Virus record (IMG/VR): IMGVR_UViG_3300032086_003797
Location: 110,626-174,625 of that record
Length of the DNA: 64,000 nt
Source: a virus
Reading direction: 5' to 3' (one strand)
The translations under genes were made by a program, and so were the position numbers. Below are positions 8,546 through 17,036 of this stretch, one piece after another. The stretch's first letter is position 1. Every line of letters starts with the position of its first letter. The notes under the pieces were generated by a model. The model was not told the origin of the DNA. It worked only from the letters and a program-made list of their open reading frames with translations, and made no database searches.

Positions 8546-9202
8546 ATGAATACGCCTAATAGAGATATAAATTTACATCAAAGACTATTAAAACTTTTAT
8601 ACGATCATAATGAAGAGCATGTTGGAAGCTGCTTTACTTGTGTGGATATAATTGATAATATTTTTAAAAACAAAAACGAAGATGATATATTTGTACTGTC
8701 AAATGGACATGCAGCATATGCTTTATATGTCGTATTAGAGAAATATTATGACCATATTGATGCTGACGCATTAGTAGAGAAACATGGTGGTCACCCTAAC
8801 TGGGATGAGGATAATCACATCTATGTATCAACTGGCAGTTTAGGCTCGGGTATTGTTATTGCAGTAGGTAGAGCATTAGCAAATCGCAACCGTAAAGTTC
8901 ATGTTATGGTTAGTGATGGAGAATGTGCTGAAGGTTCCGTATGGGAAGCATTGCGATATGTAGAAGAATATAATGTTGACAATATGGAAGTTTATGTTAA
9001 CGCAAACGGCTGGGCATGTTATGATCCCGTAGATGTGGAATACTTAGAGCGACGTTGTAAAGCTTTTTTGCCAAGGATTCATTTTCATAAAACCGATGTC
9101 AACTCATATTTCCCATTTTTGAAAGATCTTGATGCACACTATTGCAAGCTTTCAGCGGAAGATTATAAACTAGGTACGGAGATGTTGAATAATGAGCGTT
9201 AG
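8546..9202 (+). CDS. Transketolase, N-terminal (pyrophosphate-binding) subunit
   Basis: A 218-residue thiamine diphosphate-binding protein. HVGSCFTCVDIID and SNGHAAYALY (residues 52-60) match the start of transketolases. SDGECAEGSVWEAL at residue 123, with VNANGW about 26 residues later, is the GDGxxxx...N motif that holds Mg and the diphosphate. It is shorter than usual. AAGGAG at 8531-8536 is a good ribosome site for the ATG at 8546. With the next gene it should form one transketolase that moves two-carbon units between sugar phosphates and can yield sedoheptulose 7-phosphate or pentulose phosphates. Confidence 0.9.
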   Translation: MNTPNRDINLHQRLLKLLYDHNEEHVGSCFTCVDIIDNIFKNKNEDDIFVLSNGHAAYALYVVLEKYYDHIDADALVEKHGGHPNWDEDNHIYVSTGSLGSGIVIAVGRALANRNRKVHVMVSDGECAEGSVWEALRYVEEYNVDNMEVYVNANGWACYDPVDVEYLERRCKAFLPRIHFHKTDVNSYFPFLKDLDAHYCKLSAEDYKLGTEMLNNER

Positions 9203-9674
9203 AAAAACATTTGTCAGTTTACTACATGAAGAAATGAAACAGAACGACAATATTGTATTTGTTGTTGGTGATTTGGGATACGGACACTTTGATGAGATCC
9301 GAGAAGAGTTCCCAGACAGGGTTATCAACCCAGGGGCGGCAGAACAGTTAATGATGGGGATGAGTATTGGCTTAGCTCAGGAGGGCAAGCTTGTAGTATG
9401 TTATTCAATGACGCCATTCACATTATATCGACCATTTGAATTTATTAGAAACTATGTTGACTATGAGAAGATTCCAGTCAAATTAATTGGTGCGGGTAGG
9501 GATAAAGATTATCTTTGGTTAGGCTGGTCACATTGGGCGACTGATGACAAGGAACATCTTAGCGGCTTCAAGAATATTGAAAAGCACTGGCCTGAAGACC
9601 CCGAAGATATGAAACGCTTATTTAAAGGTATCATGTATAACGGGAAACCAACTTATGTGAATTTGTCAAGGTAA
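9192..9674 (+). CDS. Transketolase, C-terminal (pyrimidine-binding) subunit
   Basis: A 160-residue partner of the preceding gene, overlapping it by 11 bases in another frame. VFVVGDLGYGHF and INPGAAEQLMMGMSIGLA (E51 is the glutamate that activates the thiazolium/aminopyrimidine) define the pyrimidine-binding domain. The third transketolase domain found in usual C-terminal subunits is absent, so this is a minimal form. The break between the two genes falls at the domain border, which speaks for a natural two-subunit enzyme rather than a frameshift. Confidence 0.9.
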   Translation: MSVRKTFVSLLHEEMKQNDNIVFVVGDLGYGHFDEIREEFPDRVINPGAAEQLMMGMSIGLAQEGKLVVCYSMTPFTLYRPFEFIRNYVDYEKIPVKLIGAGRDKDYLWLGWSHWATDDKEHLSGFKNIEKHWPEDPEDMKRLFKGIMYNGKPTYVNLSR

Positions 9675-9681
9675 GATTATA

Positions 9682-10548
9682 GTGTCAAATTTAAACTTAG
9701 GAGAAATTGAAATAAAGCGAACTATTTTCAAACCTCTACATTACTGGCCTATATACCAAGAGTTATTTGAGAAGATAAATAAATCGCATGACAAAAAAGA
9801 AACTCTTAAAATATTTGAAATAGGCATAGCTGATGGCGGATCTATTGAAATGTGGTATAAGATATGTAAACAATTAGGTATAGATGTTAGCATAACAGCT
9901 ATTGATGTCAGGCTATCTGATAAACTTCGTAATAATATACAACAAGTCACAACTAACGATGGGAGTGTGCTTCTTGAGCCCTGCAATTCAAATTCTATTG
10001 AACACATAAATGCCATTTTGGGAGATAATAAATTTGATCTTATTATTGATGACGGAAGTCACCAATCAGACGATATAACCAAGTCGTTTCACAATTTGTT
10101 TATTGACAGGCTAAAGGATGGTGGTATATATATAATAGAAGACCTACATTCTCACTATTGGCAAAAACAAGCAGAGGCGAGTGATTCTGCCTCTAATTTG
10201 ATTCGTGCCTTAATGGATGCACAAAACTTCTGGTCGCTCACTAAAGGTGTTGCAAGATACAAGGTAGCTGAGAGATATTTTGACAAGATAAATAAAATAG
10301 AGACATATGACAGTATCGTGTTGATCCATAAAGGTAAAACCTATAGAGATAGGAGCCAGTATGAAAAGCTTGGTGCCGCTGAAGACAGATATTGTTATTT
10401 AGGCTGTCCAATTGGATCTCCAGATGGTAGTATTATAAGATACGGTAGGGTAAGTAATAATTTAAATTCACAGATAAAACTCAAAACAGCACTAACGGAA
10501 GAATACAGTTTGTTGTTTGACAGAGGGGTAAGCAAAGATGAATATTGA
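9682..10548 (+). CDS. SAM-dependent methyltransferase
   Basis: A class I methyltransferase of 288 residues with a GTG start. LKIFEIGIADGGSIEMW is the SAM-binding loop (motif I), SITAIDVRL the acidic end of strand 2, and FDLIIDDGSHQSDDITKSF with GGIYIIEDLHSHYW gives the IIDDGSH and ED residues of sugar O-methyltransferases such as the MycE/CmcI type, where they hold a metal. In this cassette it probably methylates a sugar hydroxyl on the glycan or its precursor. The exact position is unknown. Confidence 0.8.
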   Translation: MSNLNLGEIEIKRTIFKPLHYWPIYQELFEKINKSHDKKETLKIFEIGIADGGSIEMWYKICKQLGIDVSITAIDVRLSDKLRNNIQQVTTNDGSVLLEPCNSNSIEHINAILGDNKFDLIIDDGSHQSDDITKSFHNLFIDRLKDGGIYIIEDLHSHYWQKQAEASDSASNLIRALMDAQNFWSLTKGVARYKVAERYFDKINKIETYDSIVLIHKGKTYRDRSQYEKLGAAEDRYCYLGCPIGSPDGSIIRYGRVSNNLNSQIKLKTALTEEYSLLFDRGVSKDEY

Positions 10549-11320
10549 TCTGATCATCCAAGGACCCGTTCATGGTAATAATGCCTTCTTATCGAAAATG
10601 GATAATTTGTGCAAGCAATTTAACAAAGTTATAATTTCTACATGGGACCATGAAGATTCAGCCGCTTGGGTAGAAAAGTTATCAGGTTATAACAATGTGG
10701 TAATAACCTCGCAGAAGCTACCTGACCGCCCTGGTCTTAAGGGACCGTACAGGGGGATTGCTACAGGGTCCACATTTTATTGGGCTTGCTTATCAACATA
10801 TAACGGACTAAAAGAATCATCAGCAGAATATGTGGTCAAGATGCGCTCAGATGAATATTATGAAGATTTTACAGCTTTCAAGTTAGAACTAAAAAAAGCA
10901 AACCACAAGTTTGTCTGTGGTAATATATTTTATAAAAGATGGTATAGGAGTTCCCCTTATCATATTGGAGATCATGTATATGCTTGTAAAAGAGAGGGTC
11001 TACAGAATGGTCTAAAAATGGTGCTGGACTATTATAACCATGTTGAATGGCACAAAGAAATAGAATATAAAGAAGATATATCACAAGACCTGACCTGTGC
11101 CGAGATTGTCTTAGCGCACACTTTTCTAATCGGATCAGGGATACCTAGAATCGAATGGTTCGCCGTGGGGGCGACGCTCCAGACAGCCCCTGCATTTGAT
11201 AAATATTTCAAAGTTATTGATATTAATAAATTAGGAGAATATGTTGCTCGATGGGAGGGTAGCAATATTACATTTAGACATGATACATCCCCATTTATAC
11301 ATTCTCATTATGACAGGTAA
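10538..11320 (+). CDS. WavE-like glycosyltransferase, second copy
   Basis: A paralogue of the product at 7576. It starts DLIIQGPVHGNNAFL, has VIISTWDHEDSAAW (the StW motif), EYVVKMRSDEYYEDF (the RSDE motif) and YHIGDHVYACKREGL. These line up in order and spacing with the first copy. Both copies probably add sugars to the same glycan, each with its own acceptor. The gene overlaps the methyltransferase by 11 bases. Confidence 0.7.
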   Translation: MNIDLIIQGPVHGNNAFLSKMDNLCKQFNKVIISTWDHEDSAAWVEKLSGYNNVVITSQKLPDRPGLKGPYRGIATGSTFYWACLSTYNGLKESSAEYVVKMRSDEYYEDFTAFKLELKKANHKFVCGNIFYKRWYRSSPYHIGDHVYACKREGLQNGLKMVLDYYNHVEWHKEIEYKEDISQDLTCAEIVLAHTFLIGSGIPRIEWFAVGATLQTAPAFDKYFKVIDINKLGEYVARWEGSNITFRHDTSPFIHSHYDR

Positions 11321-11323
11321 AGC

Positions 11324-11962
11324 ATGTTTATAGACGACAAAAGAAAAATAATATTTGTACACAACCCAAAAGCAGCAGGGTCTTCAATTCATATACTGCT
11401 TAAGGATTTGTATGAACTTAGAGACACCGATAGGCACGACCCAGAACCACACATACACCACATGAGTTACCAACAAATCCTAAATTTAAAACCTGAATAC
11501 TATGGATACTATTCATTTGCTGCTGTTAGAAATCCTTGGGCTAGATTATTATCAGGCTATATGGATTTTGTACAAAATAGAAAACATGAGTACTCTGGTT
11601 TGATACGATATGATGAGCCATTATTATCTGAGTATAAGGATTTTAAAGATTTTGTTATGAGGATTGGCGAAGGCAAATGGATAAACGATGTTCATTTCCT
11701 CCCTCAGCATGTTTATACTCATGCAGAAGATAAAGTTGTCGATATGATCCTAAGGGTAGAAAATATCAATATGGATATTCAAGCACTTATGAATAAAATA
11801 GGATTTAAGTATTACCAGCACTTATTCGGCGCTCATTGGCAGAGACACAGATCCACTAAGCACGGACATTATACAGAGTATTACGACGAACAAAGTGCAG
11901 CTAAAGTAGTTGAATTATATGCAAAAGACATAGAGCTATTTGGGTATCAATATGGAGAATAA
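11324..11962 (+). CDS. PAPS-dependent sulfotransferase
   Basis: A 212-residue sulfotransferase of the carbohydrate type. HNPKAAGSSIH (residues 13-23) is the loop that binds the 5'-phosphosulfate of PAPS, and AAVRNPWARLLSGY (R69, S77) is the site for the 3'-phosphate. It should move sulfate from PAPS to a hydroxyl or amino group of the glycan. The donor fits the APS kinase encoded 2.5 kb downstream in the same run of genes. The C-terminal half is less conserved, as is usual for acceptor-binding regions. Confidence 0.85.
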   Translation: MFIDDKRKIIFVHNPKAAGSSIHILLKDLYELRDTDRHDPEPHIHHMSYQQILNLKPEYYGYYSFAAVRNPWARLLSGYMDFVQNRKHEYSGLIRYDEPLLSEYKDFKDFVMRIGEGKWINDVHFLPQHVYTHAEDKVVDMILRVENINMDIQALMNKIGFKYYQHLFGAHWQRHRSTKHGHYTEYYDEQSAAKVVELYAKDIELFGYQYGE

Positions 11963-12827
11963 GTGCATAGTATCGCAAATACATATTCCTGATCATGACC
12001 CTCAAGGTAGTTTAGGGTTTCTAGCTAAGCAGGAGATAATTGATACAAACATACAAAGCTTAAGAAGAAACAATCCAGATGCATACATAATTTTAGTTGG
12101 TCATGGACATGAGCCTTATGACTCTACTAAAGATGTTTGTGATAAATTTATTTGGGAAGACTTGCACCCAATCGACGGTGGCGGCACGGTAATAGGGATG
12201 CCAGCCCAATATAAGTCTGTATCGCTAGGAATAGAACACGCAAAAGAAAAAGGCTTTGATTATTGTTTGAAAACTAGAGGTGACTCTATAATAGCAAAAC
12301 AAGATATTATATCATACTGCCACGACATAATAAAATCAGAAGATAAGATGATTCTCCTAACCCAGCAAACTGGCAAGGAACTATACAAATTTGGCGATTG
12401 TTTTATGTATGGAGAAATAGACCTATTGAGTTCTATATGGGATGCAGCCAACCCCCCGTTTCATGCCGATGGCTTAAGGCACACAGGCATATCGTTTGTA
12501 AAGCATTTCTCTGGTAAGGTTCCTCCTATACCATATAACCCACAAGCAATACTTTATGAAGATAAAAACTGGACAGATCTTTTGAAAGAATATTGTTCGT
12601 TTAGGGACATTGGTGAAATAGGGTTCTGTGATCTTAGGTGGAATTATAACCAGATGCAGCAAAATTGGAAAAACAATAAACAACAAATATTAGACCTTGA
12701 ATACGACTTTGAAGAAATATACTGGGGTCGAAGTAATGGATGGCACAACTTCAATAGTATGGGTCAGGTAGTAAGTCATGGTGGTATGTGTCACTGGGCA
12801 TATACTCAAGCGGAGTTTTATAAATAA
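11952..12827 (+). CDS. Putative glycosyltransferase, WavE-like pattern
   Basis: I chose the ATG at 11952, which overlaps the previous stop; the TTG at 11940 is less likely. The protein has an initial strand (CIVSQIHIPDHDPQ), a second strand in YIILVGHGHEPY, and GFDYCLKTRGDSIIAKQD, which matches the K-x-R-x-D acidic motif of the two WavE-like products nearby. It probably belongs to the same broad fold but is clearly diverged. Acceptor and donor are unknown. Confidence 0.5.
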   Translation: MENKCIVSQIHIPDHDPQGSLGFLAKQEIIDTNIQSLRRNNPDAYIILVGHGHEPYDSTKDVCDKFIWEDLHPIDGGGTVIGMPAQYKSVSLGIEHAKEKGFDYCLKTRGDSIIAKQDIISYCHDIIKSEDKMILLTQQTGKELYKFGDCFMYGEIDLLSSIWDAANPPFHADGLRHTGISFVKHFSGKVPPIPYNPQAILYEDKNWTDLLKEYCSFRDIGEIGFCDLRWNYNQMQQNWKNNKQQILDLEYDFEEIYWGRSNGWHNFNSMGQVVSHGGMCHWAYTQAEFYK

Positions 12828-12828
12828 A

Positions 12829-13266
12829 ATGTTATTGATTTCACATAGAGGTAACTTGTTCGGACCTAATGAGGTTGGAGAAAATAATCCTAAAAAGATA
12901 GCTGAGTTAATTGATCGAGGTATCCATGTGGAGATCGATGTCTGGTCTATCGATAATAAAATGTACCTAGGGCACGATAAGCCGACACATTTTGTTACCA
13001 CTGATTTTTTATTACATCCAAATTTATGGTGTCATGCTAAGAACATTGAAGCACTAGAACATCTCTTAAACGTAGGGGCGCACTGCTTTTGGCACGAAAC
13101 AGATTCTTACACTGTGACAAGTGATAAAATTATTTGGACATTTCCAGGTAAACAACTTACCCCAAGATCTGTTATAGTATGTCACTCGGAAGAAGAAACC
13201 GAGGCAGTTATGAAAACAAACGCATATGGCGTCTGTAGTGATTATGTGGGGTATTACAACAAATGA
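12829..13266 (+). CDS. Glycerophosphodiester phosphodiesterase/PI-PLC-like protein of glycan clusters
   Basis: The start is the ATG at 12829, one base after the preceding stop. LLISHRGNLFGP, then ENNPKKIAELIDRG, VEIDVWSIDNKMYLGHD and WCHAKNIEAL follow the pattern of a TIM-barrel phosphodiesterase family that often sits in capsule and lipopolysaccharide loci: the HR pair, the ExD pair and the later histidine are the metal and acid-base residues of GDPD enzymes. It is short, 145 residues, so the barrel may be partial. It may trim a glycerol phosphate or act in sugar-phosphate metabolism; the true substrate of this subfamily is not known to me. Confidence 0.7.
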   Translation: MLLISHRGNLFGPNEVGENNPKKIAELIDRGIHVEIDVWSIDNKMYLGHDKPTHFVTTDFLLHPNLWCHAKNIEALEHLLNVGAHCFWHETDSYTVTSDKIIWTFPGKQLTPRSVIVCHSEEETEAVMKTNAYGVCSDYVGYYNK

Positions 13267-14216
13267 AGATAGTAGCAGTAACAGGGTGCATGGGGCTGAT
13301 AGGCTCCCATGTTACAAGTGAACTACTCCAGCGTGGTTATCTTGTATTGGGAATTGATAAGCTGACTTATGCAGCCAACAGTGAGGCAATGCAGACCTTC
13401 AACGACTTGCCTGGTTTCACTTTTTTGCAAAAAGATATTTGTGAGTTGGAATCTATACCTGATTGCGATTATGTTATCAATCTGGCGGCAGAATCGCACG
13501 TTGGCAATAGTATCATTGACGGTACAGACTTTATTAGTACGAACATTAGCGGTGTGCAAAACTTGCTCAAGATTATTCAAAATAAGCCAAGCAATGTTTG
13601 TGAGAGACCTGTGCTCCTTCACTTTAGCACCGACGAAGTATATGGAGATCTAGAGGAGGGCTCATTTACAGAAGATAGCTCTCTAAATCCCAGCAACCCT
13701 TACTCGGCTACCAAAGCGGCAGCAGATCATTTGATAAAGTCTTGGAGCAGGACATATGGAACAGAGTATGTCATTGTCCGTCCAACAAATAACTATGGGA
13801 TATTTCAATACCCAGAAAAACTTATCCCTCTATCAGTAAAGTTATTGCAAAGAGGTAAAAAAATTAGACTCCACAATAAAGGCGAGCCTACAAGAAACTG
13901 GCTTCACGCTGCTGATACCGCAAATGCGATTATCACTATTATGGAGTCGGGTGTAAAAAATGAAATTTTCAATATATCTGGTGGTTTTGAACAGAAGAAT
14001 ATTGATACAGTAAAGAAAGTGATAGACTGTTACTTTGAGGAAAAAGTAGAAGATTATGACCAATACCTTGACTTCTCACATGAGCGTGAAGGACAAGATG
14101 TTAGATATTCGGTAGATGACAGCAAGTTAAGAAACCTAGGCTGGTCACCAAGGTTTGATTTTGATGAAGAAATAAAACATATTGTAAAATATTACAAGAA
14201 GACATTCGTATGGTAG
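13263..14216 (+). CDS. NAD-dependent epimerase/dehydratase (4,6-dehydratase-like)
   Basis: An extended short-chain dehydrogenase of 317 residues. GCMGLIG at 8-14 is the NAD-binding GxxGxxG. FSTDEVYGD (T123, D124, E125) carries the Thr-Asp-Glu of the dTDP-glucose 4,6-dehydratase type, and NPYSATKAAAD holds Y147 and K151 of the YxxxK pair. The C-terminal HEREGQDVRYSVDDSKLRNLGW matches RmlB-like proteins (usual HRPGHDxRYAID). It should make a 4-keto-6-deoxy sugar nucleotide, the substrate for the DegT-type aminotransferase in the same cassette. A pentose or heptose nucleotide as substrate is also possible. Confidence 0.85.
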   Translation: MKIVAVTGCMGLIGSHVTSELLQRGYLVLGIDKLTYAANSEAMQTFNDLPGFTFLQKDICELESIPDCDYVINLAAESHVGNSIIDGTDFISTNISGVQNLLKIIQNKPSNVCERPVLLHFSTDEVYGDLEEGSFTEDSSLNPSNPYSATKAAADHLIKSWSRTYGTEYVIVRPTNNYGIFQYPEKLIPLSVKLLQRGKKIRLHNKGEPTRNWLHAADTANAIITIMESGVKNEIFNISGGFEQKNIDTVKKVIDCYFEEKVEDYDQYLDFSHEREGQDVRYSVDDSKLRNLGWSPRFDFDEEIKHIVKYYKKTFVW

Positions 14217-14416
14217 CAAAGAAAAGACACTTAGCAAAGGCGCTTAGCTGGCGAGCCGTTGGAACAATAGATACCATGCTATTGGGTTGGCTCATATCGG
14301 GTGATCCTATGGTTGGGGTTAAAATTGGCGCAGTCGAATTGGTAACAAAAATATTTTTATATTATGCACACGAAAGAGCATGGTATAAATTCTCTAAGTT
14401 TGGGGTAAGAAAATGA
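14210..14416 (+). CDS. DUF2061 membrane protein
   Basis: This 68-residue protein fits DUF2061 closely: [23 protein letters not shown], then [20 protein letters not shown], with two hydrophobic segments that probably cross the membrane. DUF2061 proteins are often encoded beside APS kinase or sulfate activation genes, and the same holds here since the next gene encodes an APS kinase domain. Their role is not settled; a part in sulfate handling is a guess from neighbourhood. It overlaps both neighbours by a few bases. Confidence 0.85.
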   Translation: MVAKKRHLAKALSWRAVGTIDTMLLGWLISGDPMVGVKIGAVELVTKIFLYYAHERAWYKFSKFGVRK

Positions 14417-15360
14417 CAAACAATTTACACTTTCATAATGCAACAGTATCAACCGAAGAGAAGGTACAAAAAAACAAACATAAGCCCGCTGTATTATGGT
14501 TTACAGGTCTTTCAGGTTCAGGTAAATCTACTTTAGCAAATGCAGTAGAAGTATTGCTATTCCGAAAAGGATACCAGACACACACCTTAGATGGTGACAA
14601 CGTTAGGATGGGACTCAATAGTGACCTCGGGTTCTCCCCAGAGGATAGAAAGGAAAACATCCGAAGGATTTCGGAGGTAGCTAATCTGTTGAGACAATCT
14701 GGCACAATAGTGTGCACAGCATTTATTTCACCATACCGCAAGAGTAGAAAATTTGCAAGAGAAATAATTGGAAAAGACTTTATAGAGATATATGTAAAAG
14801 CTCCATTAGAAACGTGTGAGGCTAGAGACCCTAAGGGATTATACAAAAAAGCTCGAAGCGGCGAAATCCCTAATTTTACTGGGATTAGTGCTCCCTATGA
14901 AGAGCCTAGAAGTCCAGAAATCATTGTGAACACAGCAGAGTTTAGCGTAGAAGAATGTGCTAATCACATTGTTGAGCACCTAGAGGAGAGTGGCTATTTT
15001 TCTACTATAAATGAAGTCAACGTACTGGACAAAAAAAGAACTATTGCGATTGATTTCGATGGTGTGATACATAGATACAGTCAGGGCTTCAAGGGTCTAA
15101 TGAATGCCTATGATGATCCAATGGATGGTGCAGAAGCAGCATTTGAGGTACTGAAAGGCGCAGGTAAAAGGCTGGTTATCTTGTCTTCCCGCCCATCTTC
15201 AGTAATAGAAAGCTGGCTAGAAGAAAGAGGCTTAAAGAAATACTTTGATGAAGTATCCAATTTTAAGATTCCAGCTAACACATATATCGATGATCGAGCA
15301 TATAAATTTAGAAATTGGACAGATACAGTTAGAGATCTACTAGAAGGGGAAGATCGATGA
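14413..15360 (+). CDS. APS kinase (CysC) fused to a HAD-like phosphatase domain
   Basis: Residues 20-190 are adenylylsulfate kinase: Walker [10 protein letters not shown] (32-40), [33 protein letters not shown] and [18 protein letters not shown] are all in place. It phosphorylates APS to PAPS, the sulfate donor. Residues about 205-315 are a HAD-like domain with [10 protein letters not shown] (214-217), LSSRP (258) and YIDDRA (291). Phages often have this HAD type as a separate protein; the fusion is unusual. A phosphatase next to a PAPS maker might act on the 3'-phosphate of PAP, the sulfotransferase by-product, but this is only a hypothesis. The gene overlaps both neighbours by four bases. 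Confidence 0.88.
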   Translation: MTNNLHFHNATVSTEEKVQKNKHKPAVLWFTGLSGSGKSTLANAVEVLLFRKGYQTHTLDGDNVRMGLNSDLGFSPEDRKENIRRISEVANLLRQSGTIVCTAFISPYRKSRKFAREIIGKDFIEIYVKAPLETCEARDPKGLYKKARSGEIPNFTGISAPYEEPRSPEIIVNTAEFSVEECANHIVEHLEESGYFSTINEVNVLDKKRTIAIDFDGVIHRYSQGFKGLMNAYDDPMDGAEAAFEVLKGAGKRLVILSSRPSSVIESWLEERGLKKYFDEVSNFKIPANTYIDDRAYKFRNWTDTVRDLLEGEDR

Positions 15361-15758
15361 ATAATAGAAGAGCAATGTTTATTGGCAGGTGGCAACCATT
15401 TCATAACGGGCATAAATGGCTTATGTCACAAAAACTTGATGAGGGTCTGCCTATTTTAATTTGTGTTAGAGATATTCCACCCGACGAGAAAAATCCCTTT
15501 ACCACAGAGCAGACTGTAAAGATGCTGGAAAAAGCATATGAAGATCACGATGTTGTCGTGATGACTATTCCAGATATTGATTCTGTAAACTACGGGCGGG
15601 GTGTTGGGTATGGTATTATTGAACATGTACCACCTAAAGATGTTGGCTTTATATCAGCAACTGACATTAGAAATAAAATCAAAGAAGGCGATGATTCATG
15701 GAAGCAAAATGTTGATGAAAAGATTCACGACCTTGTAGTAAAATACCTTAGCGAGTAA
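15357..15758 (+). CDS. Nucleotidyltransferase of the NMNAT/cytidylyltransferase type
   Basis: A 133-residue HxGH nucleotidyltransferase. [16 protein letters not shown] is the ATP/CTP-binding loop and [13 protein letters not shown] the ISxTxxR motif near the C-terminus. The GRxQPFHxGH form is closest to archaeal-type NMN adenylyltransferases, but many phage proteins of this kind are uncharacterised. It may make NAD, or it may activate a phosphorylated alcohol or sugar for the glycan. Since it follows APS kinase, an ATP-sulfurylase-like activity was considered but the motifs do not favour it. Confidence 0.75.
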   Translation: MNNRRAMFIGRWQPFHNGHKWLMSQKLDEGLPILICVRDIPPDEKNPFTTEQTVKMLEKAYEDHDVVVMTIPDIDSVNYGRGVGYGIIEHVPPKDVGFISATDIRNKIKEGDDSWKQNVDEKIHDLVVKYLSE

Positions 15759-15760
15759 AA

Positions 15761-16750
15761 ATGTTACTAATAACTTATGGCACCAGACCCGAGTACATAA
15801 AAGTTCTTCCTGTAATAAATGAAATGAAAAAACGGTCTATACCGTATAAAACCTTCTTCACAGGACAACATACTGATTTATTGAAAAAGGCAAGCAAGCC
15901 AGACCATATATTAGAAATAGTTGATAATGGTAACCGACTAGATTCAATTATACAATCAATATTAAACAAAGAAGAAATATTTGTCGATATAACTTGTGTG
16001 ATGGTACAGGGTGACACTACGTCTGCATTTGCAACCGCCCTAGCAGCTTTTCATAGGAAGATACCTGTGGCTCACCTGGAGGCAGGGTTACGGACATTTG
16101 ATAAATATAGTCCATATCCAGAAGAGTTTAATAGGTGTGCTATTTCTGCTCTTGCGGAAATTCATCTATGCCCAACAGATACATCAGCCGATAATCTTAA
16201 AAAAGAAGGACGCAAAAATGTTTATGTAGTTGGTAATACTGTTTTGGATAATTTATCTAACGTGGTTACGATGAAAACAAATAAGGTTGTTGTTACTCTT
16301 CATCGCCGTGAAAAACTAGATGAAATACAAAATTGGTTTAAAGTAGTAAATGATCTGGCTAAAAAACATAAGAACCTAGACTTTATATTACCTATCCACC
16401 CCAATCCAGAAGTCAAAAAACATGCTAATATTTTATCCCATGTAAATGTTATTGATGCACTGGGGCACAAGGAGTTTATAGATCAGCTTTCAGCTTGTGC
16501 TTTTATAATAACCGATAGCGGAGGAGTTCAAGAGGAGGCTGCCTTCCTCAAGAAGCCATGTATTGTTTGCCGTGACTTTACTGAAAGAGTGGAGGGGCTA
16601 AACACATTTTCAGTCCTCTGTAAGGAACCGAAGTCTTTAGAAAACTTGGTAGACACTTGGGCAACTAAGGTAGATTTGTCTAATCAAACTTGCCCTTATG
16701 GCGACGGGCAATCATCGAAATATATTTGTGATATAATAAACAATATTTAA
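15761..16750 (+). CDS. UDP-N-acetylglucosamine 2-epimerase
   Basis: A GT-B-fold non-hydrolysing UDP-GlcNAc 2-epimerase. GTRPEYIKVLPVI at residue 7, VMVQGDTTSAF, HLEAGLRT (E107), NPYPEEFNR-like SPYPEEFNRCAIS, TLHRREKLD, PIHPNP and ITDSGGVQEEAAFLKKPC all match the family. It makes UDP-ManNAc, a precursor of ManNAc-containing glycans and of sialic-type acids. At 329 residues it is a little short of the usual 370. It is the last gene of the sugar cassette; a promoter follows directly. Confidence 0.9.
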   Translation: MLLITYGTRPEYIKVLPVINEMKKRSIPYKTFFTGQHTDLLKKASKPDHILEIVDNGNRLDSIIQSILNKEEIFVDITCVMVQGDTTSAFATALAAFHRKIPVAHLEAGLRTFDKYSPYPEEFNRCAISALAEIHLCPTDTSADNLKKEGRKNVYVVGNTVLDNLSNVVTMKTNKVVVTLHRREKLDEIQNWFKVVNDLAKKHKNLDFILPIHPNPEVKKHANILSHVNVIDALGHKEFIDQLSACAFIITDSGGVQEEAAFLKKPCIVCRDFTERVEGLNTFSVLCKEPKSLENLVDTWATKVDLSNQTCPYGDGQSSKYICDIINNI

Positions 16751-16754
16751 CAAC

Positions 16755-16781
16755 TTGACAAAAGTAGTATATTATTATAAA
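16755..16781 (+). promoter_or_regulatory. Sigma70-like promoter
   Basis: TTGACA at 16755-16760 is a perfect -35 element. A TATAAA lies at 16776-16781, a spacing of 15 bases, which is short; the AT-rich stretch allows other -10 readings. It falls in the first gap of more than 60 bases, right after the sugar cassette and before a gene with a strong ribosome site (GGGAGGAG), so it probably starts a new transcription unit. Confidence 0.55.
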
Positions 16782-16817
16782 GTAGAAATAAAAACCCTTT
16801 TATGGGAGGAGAATAAA

Positions 16818-17036
16818 ATGAAACTTAGTAATCAAGCAATGGGCGCTATCATGATGGCTTTGCAAAACAGTCTGATGGAACAAACAGATATTGTTCCTGT
16901 CTTGCAATCATTTGAATTTAGCAAAACACCTAATACAAAGCGTTGGGGAACTAAGGCAGGCGAACTTATGGTGGAAAACCCACCAACAGTTAAAGCACCA
17001 GAGACGCAGACTAAACCAGTGTTTGAAACCGAATAA
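16818..17036 (+). CDS. Small conserved phage protein
   Basis: A 72-residue protein starting at the ATG behind GGGAGGAG (16804-16811). The pattern KLSNQAMGAIMMALQNSLMEQ, then IVPVLQSFEF and LMVENPPTVK, is like a small protein I recall from marine T4-like phages, found near structural genes. The N-terminal half is a predicted helix; the end is proline-rich and disordered. Function unknown. It is the first gene after the promoter at 16755. Confidence 0.75.
   Translation: MKLSNQAMGAIMMALQNSLMEQTDIVPVLQSFEFSKTPNTKRWGTKAGELMVENPPTVKAPETQTKPVFETE

Noticed and set aside
8546-9674. Transketolase split read as a frameshift
   Set aside because: The two frames meet at the border between the two thiamine-binding domains, and the second has its own ATG. 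Two-subunit transketolases are known, so it is natural.
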